NCBI RefSeq assembly: GCF_003797775.2
Contig: NZ_CP060725.1
Span: 186,001-250,000 of the forward strand
Source of the DNA: Sphingopyxis sp. OPL5
GTDB lineage: Bacteria > Pseudomonadota > Alphaproteobacteria > Sphingomonadales > Sphingomonadaceae
Reading direction: 5' to 3'
DNA length: 64,000 nt
Made by a program: the position numbers and the translations under genes. Shown here in pieces: positions 59,224 through 64,000 of this stretch. The notes below the pieces were generated by a model. It had not been told where the DNA came from, did no database searches, and saw only the letters and a list, made by a program, of their open reading frames with translations. Position 1 is the first letter of the stretch. Each line of letters opens with the position of its first letter.

Positions 59224-59954
59224 GCCGCGCCGCCCAGCCGCTTGACCTCGCAGGCGAGCGTATAGCCCCCGCCCCACACCGTCTTGACCAGCTGCGGATG
59301 GGCGGGGTCCGCCTCGATCTTCTTGCGCAACCGGCTGATCAGATTATCGATCGCGCGGTCGAAGATATCGGCCTCGCGACCGCGCACGAGGTCGAGCAGG
59401 CGGTCGCGGCTCATCACCTGCCGCGGATGACGCACCAGCGCGTGGAGCAGATGATATTCGCCCGACGACAGCGCGACCTCTTCGCCCGCCTCGTCGACCA
59501 GCACGCGTTCGACTTCGCGCAGCACCCACGGACCAAAAGCGAAGGCGGTGCCGCCGGGGTCGAGCGTGCGTCCGCCCGCCTGCGTCCGGCGCAGCACGGT
59601 GCGGATGCGCGCGACCAGTTCGCGCGGGTTGAAGGGTTTGACGACATAATCGTCGGCGCCGATCTCGAGGCCGATGATCCGTTCGGTATCCTCGGCGCGC
59701 GCGGTCAGCAGGATGACGGGAATGCTGCTCGTCTCGCGCAGATGGCGGGTCAGCGACAGCCCGTCCTCGCCCGGCATCATGATGTCGCTGACGACGAGGT
59801 CGATGCTCTTCGCGCGCAGCACCGATCGCGCCTCGGCGGCATTGGCGGCGTCGGTAACGGCAAAACCCTGCGCGGTCAGATATTCGGTCAGCGGCTCGCG
59901 GATTGACGGTTCGTCGTCGATCAGCAGGATGCGCGGCGCGTCGCTGTCACTCAT
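59220..59954 (-). CDS. OmpR-family response regulator
   Basis: 244 residues from the ATG at 59954. The receiver domain has acidic pair D13/D14, phospho-acceptor D57 in VSDIMMPGEDG, T84 and K107 in VVKPFNP. The C-terminal winged-helix (about 150-238) has LSSGEYHLLHALVRHP, DRAIDNLISRLRKKIE and VKTVWGGGYTL. It is coupled to its kinase by a 4-nt overlap. A stable hairpin lies directly upstream, between it and the EF-hand gene, so part of its transcription may come from that gene. Confidence 0.93.
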   Translation of the reverse strand: MSDSDAPRILLIDDEPSIREPLTEYLTAQGFAVTDAANAAEARSVLRAKSIDLVVSDIMMPGEDGLSLTRHLRETSSIPVILLTARAEDTERIIGLEIGADDYVVKPFNPRELVARIRTVLRRTQAGGRTLDPGGTAFAFGPWVLREVERVLVDEAGEEVALSSGEYHLLHALVRHPRQVMSRDRLLDLVRGREADIFDRAIDNLISRLRKKIEADPAHPQLVKTVWGGGYTLACEVKRLGGAA

Positions 59955-59977
59955 CGAAATCGATCCTGCAAATGGTT

Positions 59978-60005
59978 CGCCCACCGGTCGGGGGACCGGT
60001 GGGCG
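59978..60005 (-). terminator. Hairpin between EF-hand and response regulator genes
   Basis: A perfect 12-bp stem, CGCCCACCGGTC against GACCGGTGGGCG, with a 4-nt G loop. On the minus strand it is followed by AACCATTT rather than a T-run, so it may be a partial terminator or an mRNA-stabilising structure in the kinase operon leader. Confidence 0.55.
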
Positions 60006-60082
60006 ATAGCTGGCAGGGACCAGCGGCAAAGGCAATGCCAGGGAGGGGGAAGAGCCTGCCGTTGCCGCCGGTCCGCTGCCGA

Positions 60083-60703
60083 TTATTGGGCGGCGGGAGC
60101 CGCCGGCGGAGCGGCGCGCTTGGCCTTCCATGCGGCGCGCTGTGCCTGGCGTTCCTCGGCGGTCACCTGACCGTCCTTGTTCGCGTCGGCGGCGTCGAAG
60201 CGGGCGAGCGCGGCGGTCTGGAATTCGGCCTGGCTGATCGCCTTGTCGCCATTGGTGTCGGCCTTCATCATCATGCCGCCGCGACCACCGGGACCGCCAT
60301 GATGGCCGCCACGCTTGCCGTGATGCCCGCCCATGCGGTGACCATCGCGCTTGCCGGGTTCGCCGGCCTCGGCGCGCTTCTCGCCACGTTCGGCGCGCTT
60401 GGCGGCGCGATCGGCCGATGCCTGATCCCATTCGGCCTTGCTGATATTGCCGTCCTTGTTGGCGTCGAAGCGGGCGAAGGCGGCCGCCTGCATTTCGGCG
60501 CGCTTTGCGGCGCGGTCAGCGGCGTCGAGCTTACCGTCCTTGTTCGCATCCATCTTGGCGAACATCTCGGTTGCGCGGGCCTGCGCTTCGGCGCGGGTCA
60601 CGGTGGCATTGCCGTCGGCCTTGGCGCCGATGCCCGGAGCGGCAAGAACGGGCACGGCGATCAGCGCGGCGCCCAGCGTCAAAAGGGTGAATTTCTTTCT
60701 CAC
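60083..60703 (-). CDS. Secreted EF-hand calcium-binding protein
   Basis: 206 residues from the GTG at 60703, with GAGGAG about 8 nt upstream. A signal peptide (RKKFTLLTLGAALIAVPVLAAP) precedes four EF-hand-like loops: DANKDGKLDAADR, DANKDGNISKAEW, DTNGDKAISQAEF and DANKDGQVTAEER. A His/Gly/Met-rich linker (HRMGGHHGKRGGHHGG) lies between loops two and three and could bind metal. The tail is Ala/Pro-rich. It is probably a periplasmic Ca2+ or metal buffer. The two-component system lies downstream on the same strand, 128 bp away. Confidence 0.87.
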   Translation of the reverse strand: MRKKFTLLTLGAALIAVPVLAAPGIGAKADGNATVTRAEAQARATEMFAKMDANKDGKLDAADRAAKRAEMQAAAFARFDANKDGNISKAEWDQASADRAAKRAERGEKRAEAGEPGKRDGHRMGGHHGKRGGHHGGPGGRGGMMMKADTNGDKAISQAEFQTAALARFDAADANKDGQVTAEERQAQRAAWKAKRAAPPAAPAAQ

Positions 60704-60922
60704 GTAACGAACTCCTCGGGTCGCGGAGCCGAAGGGGGCCGGCTCTCGATGACACCCTTCTAGGCGCCACTTGTCCCAGCACCGTGCCGGTTTGGCGAAA
60801 AATTGTCGCAAAGTGTCGCAGAACGACGGCGCGGTTCATGCTGCCGCAAGCGCGGGGCGCCGCCACGGTTGCGGCGATCGGACCCCGACCCTAGGCTTGC
60901 CGAAATCCAGGAGGAGAATCGC

Positions 60923-62746
60923 ATGACCGACTACGCGCCCGATCGCCGTACCCTGTTGGCCGGCCTCGGCGGCCTTGCCGTCGCCGGCATCGCCGGGCCG
61001 GTCGCCGCGAAGGAGAGCGTCAGCGCCGATGCACGGCTCGATGCGTTGCTCTCCGCCCAATTCGAGCAAAGCCTGCGCGACGACCCGACCCGCGCGACGT
61101 CGCTCGGCCTCGACACCGGTGCCCGCGCCGCGCTGCGGGCGCAATTTCCCGACTGGTCGGCGGCCGGACGCGCGGCGCAGGCACGGCGCATCGACACCGA
61201 CCTTGCCGCGGTTCGCGCGATCGCGGCTGATACGCTCGGCGATACCGCCCGCGTCGCCCACGACAGCGCCGAATTCGACCTCGCCGCGCGCCAGCGGCTC
61301 GCACGCTTCACCTATCACAGCGGCGGCTTCGGGCATCGCCCCGGGCCCTATGGTGTCACCCAGCTTGGCGGCTTCTACACCGGGGTCAGCACCTTCATGG
61401 ACAGCCAGCACCCGGTGAAGGACCAGGCCGACGCCGACGCCTATATGGCGCGGCTCGCGGCGATCCCGGCCCTGCTCGATGCCGATACCGACATCGTCAG
61501 GGCGAATGCCGCGATGAAGGTCGTCGCGCCGCGCTTCATCCTCGACCAGGCGCTCCAGCAACTCGCGCGGCTGCGCGACGGCGATGTCGCGGGCAAGACC
61601 CTCGTCGCGTCGATCGCCCGGCGCAGCGTCGAAATCGGGCTTGGCGGCTATGGCGATCGCGCCGCCGCAACATTCGAAGGACCGATCCGCGCCGCGCTGA
61701 CCCGGCAGATCGAGACGCTCACCGCGCTGCTTCCGCGCGCCGGCGTCGCGGCGGGGGTCGCGCGCCTGCCCGATGGCGAGGCCTATTATGCCGCGACCCT
61801 CGCCCAGCATACGACGACCAGCCTGACCGCCGCAGAAATCCACCGTATCGGGCGCGAGCAGGTGGCCAACCTGACATCGCGCATGGACGCGTTGCTGAAA
61901 GCACAGGGCTATAAGGAGGGCAGCATCCGCGACCGGCTCGCTGCGCTCGGCAAGGCCGAGGGGCAATTATTCGCCAACGATGACGCCGGCCGCGCCGAAA
62001 TGCTCGCCTATCTGAACGGCCTGCTCGTCACCGTGCGCGGCCGGCTGCCGCAGGTGTTCAGCCGCATGCCCAAGGCGCCCTATGAAATCCGCCGCGTCCC
62101 GCCCGAGATCGAGATCGGCGCGCCCGGCGGGTCGGCGCAGGCGGGAACCCCCGATGGTTCGCGCCCGGGCATCTTCTTCATCAACCTGCGCGATACCGCC
62201 GAATGGCCACGATACACGCTGCCGACCCTCGCCTATCACGAAGGCGCGCCGGGGCATTTGTTCGAGGGCGCGCTGAAATATGAGGATGCCGAGTTGCCGC
62301 TCTACCGCCAGGCCTCGTCGGTGACTGCCTATGGCGAAGGCTGGGGTCTCTATGCCGAACAGGTCGCCGACGAGCTCGGCATGTACGACGACGACCCGCT
62401 CGGCAAGATCGGCTATCTGGCGTCCTACGCCTTTCGCGCCTCGCGGCTGGTGGTCGACACCGGGCTGCACGCGATGGGGTGGAGCCGCGAGCAGGCGATC
62501 GACTATATGGTCGAGAATTCCTCGACCTCGCCGACCGCCTCGCGGACCGAGATCGACCGCTATATCGTTTATCCGGGGCAGGCCTGCGCCTACAAGGTCG
62601 GCCAGATCGCGATCAGCCGCGTGCGCGACGAGGTCGCCGGCCGGCCGGGTTACGATATCAAGCGCTTTCACGATGTCGTGCTGGGCGCCGGACGGGTGCC
62701 GCTCGCGGTACTCGAACGCCGCGTCCGCGCCGCCTTTCCGGCCTGA
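60923..62746 (+). CDS. DUF885 family secreted metallohydrolase, second paralogue
   Basis: 607 residues from the ATG at 60923 behind GGAGGAG. The N-terminus DRRTLLAGLGGLAVAGIAG has a twin-arginine motif. The metal-site signature YHEGAPGHLF (about 438-447) and SVTAYGEGWGLYAEQ match DUF885, as in the protein at 1492-3315. Length is the same, but the N-terminal halves differ, including a YHSGGFGHRPGPYGVTQLGG segment here, so these are diverged paralogues rather than a recent duplication. The enzyme is probably a periplasmic peptidase-like hydrolase. Confidence 0.88.
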   Translation: MTDYAPDRRTLLAGLGGLAVAGIAGPVAAKESVSADARLDALLSAQFEQSLRDDPTRATSLGLDTGARAALRAQFPDWSAAGRAAQARRIDTDLAAVRAIAADTLGDTARVAHDSAEFDLAARQRLARFTYHSGGFGHRPGPYGVTQLGGFYTGVSTFMDSQHPVKDQADADAYMARLAAIPALLDADTDIVRANAAMKVVAPRFILDQALQQLARLRDGDVAGKTLVASIARRSVEIGLGGYGDRAAATFEGPIRAALTRQIETLTALLPRAGVAAGVARLPDGEAYYAATLAQHTTTSLTAAEIHRIGREQVANLTSRMDALLKAQGYKEGSIRDRLAALGKAEGQLFANDDAGRAEMLAYLNGLLVTVRGRLPQVFSRMPKAPYEIRRVPPEIEIGAPGGSAQAGTPDGSRPGIFFINLRDTAEWPRYTLPTLAYHEGAPGHLFEGALKYEDAELPLYRQASSVTAYGEGWGLYAEQVADELGMYDDDPLGKIGYLASYAFRASRLVVDTGLHAMGWSREQAIDYMVENSSTSPTASRTEIDRYIVYPGQACAYKVGQIAISRVRDEVAGRPGYDIKRFHDVVLGAGRVPLAVLERRVRAAFPA

Positions 62747-62766
62747 CGCACCGCCTAAAACAGGTA

Positions 62767-62794
62767 AGCCCCGTCGCATTTCTGCGGCGGGGCT
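62767..62794 (+). terminator. Hairpin after the second DUF885 gene
   Basis: A 12-bp stem, AGCCCCGTCGCA against TGCGGCGGGGCT with one G-T pair and loop TTTC, 20 bp after the stop. No T-run follows, so termination is likely but not certain. Confidence 0.6.
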
Positions 62795-62901
62795 CCCTAG
62801 GTTCAGTCCGAAGACAAGAACCAATTTCCACTCTCACTTTCGGTCAAGTAGAACCATGAAACGCCGCGGGTCGCGATGGGTTCCCGGCGGCGCCGAATTT
62901 T

Positions 62902-63075
62902 TTACACCACCTTCTTTGCGGCGAATGCGCCCATGATCACGAACAGCGCAACGAACGCCAGGCCGACGAAGAACAGGATCTTGGCGATACCGGCCGACGC
63001 GCCGGCGATGCCGCCAAAACCGAGAACCGCGGCAAGCAGCGCGATCACGGCGAAGATCAAAGCCCATTTGAACAT
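62902..63075 (-). CDS. DUF1328 small membrane protein
   Basis: 57 residues from the ATG at 63075, with GGAGAC about 6 nt upstream. [22 protein letters not shown] and [21 protein letters not shown] form two membrane helices around GIAGASAGI, the DUF1328/YtjA pattern. These are small inner-membrane proteins of unknown function, often stress-induced. It stands alone. Confidence 0.88.
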   Translation of the reverse strand: MFKWALIFAVIALLAAVLGFGGIAGASAGIAKILFFVGLAFVALFVIMGAFAAKKVV

Positions 63076-63392
63076 TGGAAGTCTCCTCAACAAACTGCAC
63101 GGTGATAGGCGCGCACACCAGCCTCCGAAGCAGCGCGATGACGCCCTTGCCGGAGAGAAACGACCAACGGCCGCGCCTCGATAATCTGAATAATGGGTGC
63201 GCAGGTTAAACGACGACGCCCGGGAAAAGTTCCGGCGATCGGTTTTGGGTAGCAGTGTCGGGGAGAGGCTGGACGGTAGCGGGAACCGCAAAGCACCTAA
63301 GAAACCCCAGTTTTACGCCGTTGCCGTTGGATGCAATTTAGAAATGGCCCCCAAAATGGCCCCCAAACGCATTCGCAGAGGGCGATTGACGG
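63076..63392. other. Intergenic region, possible border of a second island
   Basis: 317 bp with no credible gene. It includes the promoter of the DUF1328 gene, then at 63343-63366 a tandem 12-bp repeat. GC falls to the right of about 63290. I see no tRNA or tmRNA gene in it. Confidence 0.5.
63343..63366. repeat. Tandem 12-bp repeat
   Basis: AATGGCCCCCAA occurs twice in direct succession (63343-63354, 63355-63366). Paired short repeats like this often mark recombinase arm sites near island ends; compare the TGTGTAAG pairs of the first island. Confidence 0.6.
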
Positions 63393-64000
63393 TTAGACGC
63401 TGGAAGGGTGAGGCCAAATATCAGCAGCCAGCTTGGCCAATTCATCTCCCCTCTGCGCAATCGCCGCTTCGTCCCACACAGCCGATTCAGCAATACCTGT
63501 GTTTAGCGCCATGAGCGATTTGCCTAGCCGTTCGCGCTTCGCGTCAAAGGCCTGATTTTGCATTGAGGAATTAAGCGGCGTTGTCACAAGTGTGAGATTA
63601 CCAAGCCGATGCCGATGAGCATCTCGATTTCGCATTGCCACCGCCATTTCTTCGTCCGCCGGAATGCGGGTTGCCGGTACGGTCCGGCCGTCCGGCAACG
63701 GCCAATGCTTCGTCCACGCCTGAGGAAGAATGTGCTCGACGGACAAGAAGCTTGGTCGCTTGTCGTCCACTTGAAATTTTGACCGAACGGCCTTTTCCAG
63801 CTCCCACAAAATATCGATCTTGCGTTCCGCACGAAGGATATTGTCATAAATCGGTTGGTTGGCGATTGCTTCTCGCAATTCCGCGTCGTCCGGGAAGCGC
63901 ACGGCGGGCCCAGACTGCCCGACGAATGACGCCCGGAATGTCTCTAACGACGCCCCCTTCTCGTTGAAAATTGCGACTATACGGGTGAAGTTCTTGTTCA
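63393..64000 (-). CDS. GmrSD-type restriction protein (DUF262/DUF1524), C-terminal part, runs off window
   Basis: The minus-strand frame is open from the window edge to the stop at 63393, about 201 residues without an internal stop; the true start is outside. VEHILPQAWTKHWPL and HRLGNLTLVTTPLNSSMQNQ form the DUF1524 HNH-like nuclease of GmrSD and related modification-dependent (type IV) restriction enzymes; the upstream segment (FNEKGASLETFRASF) belongs to the linker or end of the DUF262 part. GmrSD cuts glucosylated hydroxymethylcytosine DNA of T-even phages, but relatives vary in target. Lower GC than the neighbouring host genes suggests acquisition. Confidence 0.85.
   Translation of the reverse strand, partial: NKNFTRIVAIFNEKGASLETFRASFVGQSGPAVRFPDDAELREAIANQPIYDNILRAERKIDILWELEKAVRSKFQVDDKRPSFLSVEHILPQAWTKHWPLPDGRTVPATRIPADEEMAVAMRNRDAHRHRLGNLTLVTTPLNSSMQNQAFDAKRERLGKSLMALNTGIAESAVWDEAAIAQRGDELAKLAADIWPHPSSV

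Noticed and set aside
1492..62746. Recent duplication of the two DUF885 genes
   Set aside because: Both proteins are 607 residues and share the HEGxPGH motif, but the rest is strongly diverged and they lie 57 kb apart on opposite strands, so equal length is probably chance.

Overview
The window is a high-GC chromosomal segment of an alphaproteobacterium, most likely a sphingomonad close to Sphingopyxis or Novosphingopyxis. This is inferred from codon use, from the host gene families (RcnB-like, DUF1328, DUF885, UPF0262, a nitronate monooxygenase and the cobA-DUF2849-cysI-DUF934-cysH sulfur operon) and from the many short palindromic intergenic repeats. No 16S gene is present, so the genus is not proven.

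Left flank (1-4509): the 5' part of a contractile tail sheath gene enters from the left edge, preceded by a small companion gene. A secreted DUF885 metallohydrolase and a double-PilZ protein follow.

Island (4555-31775, about 27.2 kb): an integrative, probably mobilizable element has inserted into the anticodon loop of a tRNA-Leu(CAA) gene. It left the 3' half of the tRNA at 4510-4563 and the 5' half at 31767-31806, with a shared 9-bp core. The element carries a tyrosine recombinase beside one end, paired arm-type repeats at both ends, and a complete, sequence-divergent tRNA-Leu(CAA) of its own (30223-30307), which looks like compensation for the gene it breaks. Backbone genes are a relaxase, MobC, SSB, a ParB-like protein, DUF3768 and DUF1289 proteins and a ribbon-helix-helix regulator with a clear operator; there is no type IV secretion system. 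Cargo is almost all anti-invader: a SPARDA-type short Argonaute pair, a GIY-YIG/zinc-ribbon protein, a three-gene operon of an AAA_13 (RloC/PrrC-like) ATPase, a cyclase-fold-like protein and a PD-(D/E)XK protein, a single-chain restriction-modification enzyme next to McrB and McrC, and a Fic protein.

Right flank (31776-63075): ordinary host metabolism. It holds an AI-2E-type exporter, aldehyde dehydrogenase and thiolase (divergent), RcnB-like and lipoprotein genes, a D-2-hydroxyacid dehydrogenase, nitronate monooxygenase, a glycosyltransferase/hydrolase pair, AstD, the assimilatory sulfate reduction operon, dnaB, pyrimidine deaminases (cdd, dcd), a GH5 glycosidase, a short RiPP-like ORF, DoxX, a thioesterase pair, an EF-hand protein with a two-component system, and a second DUF885 protein. 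Between these genes lie several palindromic repeat families. Two copies, each 379-380 bp, are small GIY-YIG genes bounded by inverted repeats, which suggests a minimal mobile unit with empty derivatives.

Right edge (63076-64000): a tandem 12-bp repeat and the 3' part of a GmrSD-type (DUF262/DUF1524) restriction gene of lower GC suggest that a second defence island begins here.
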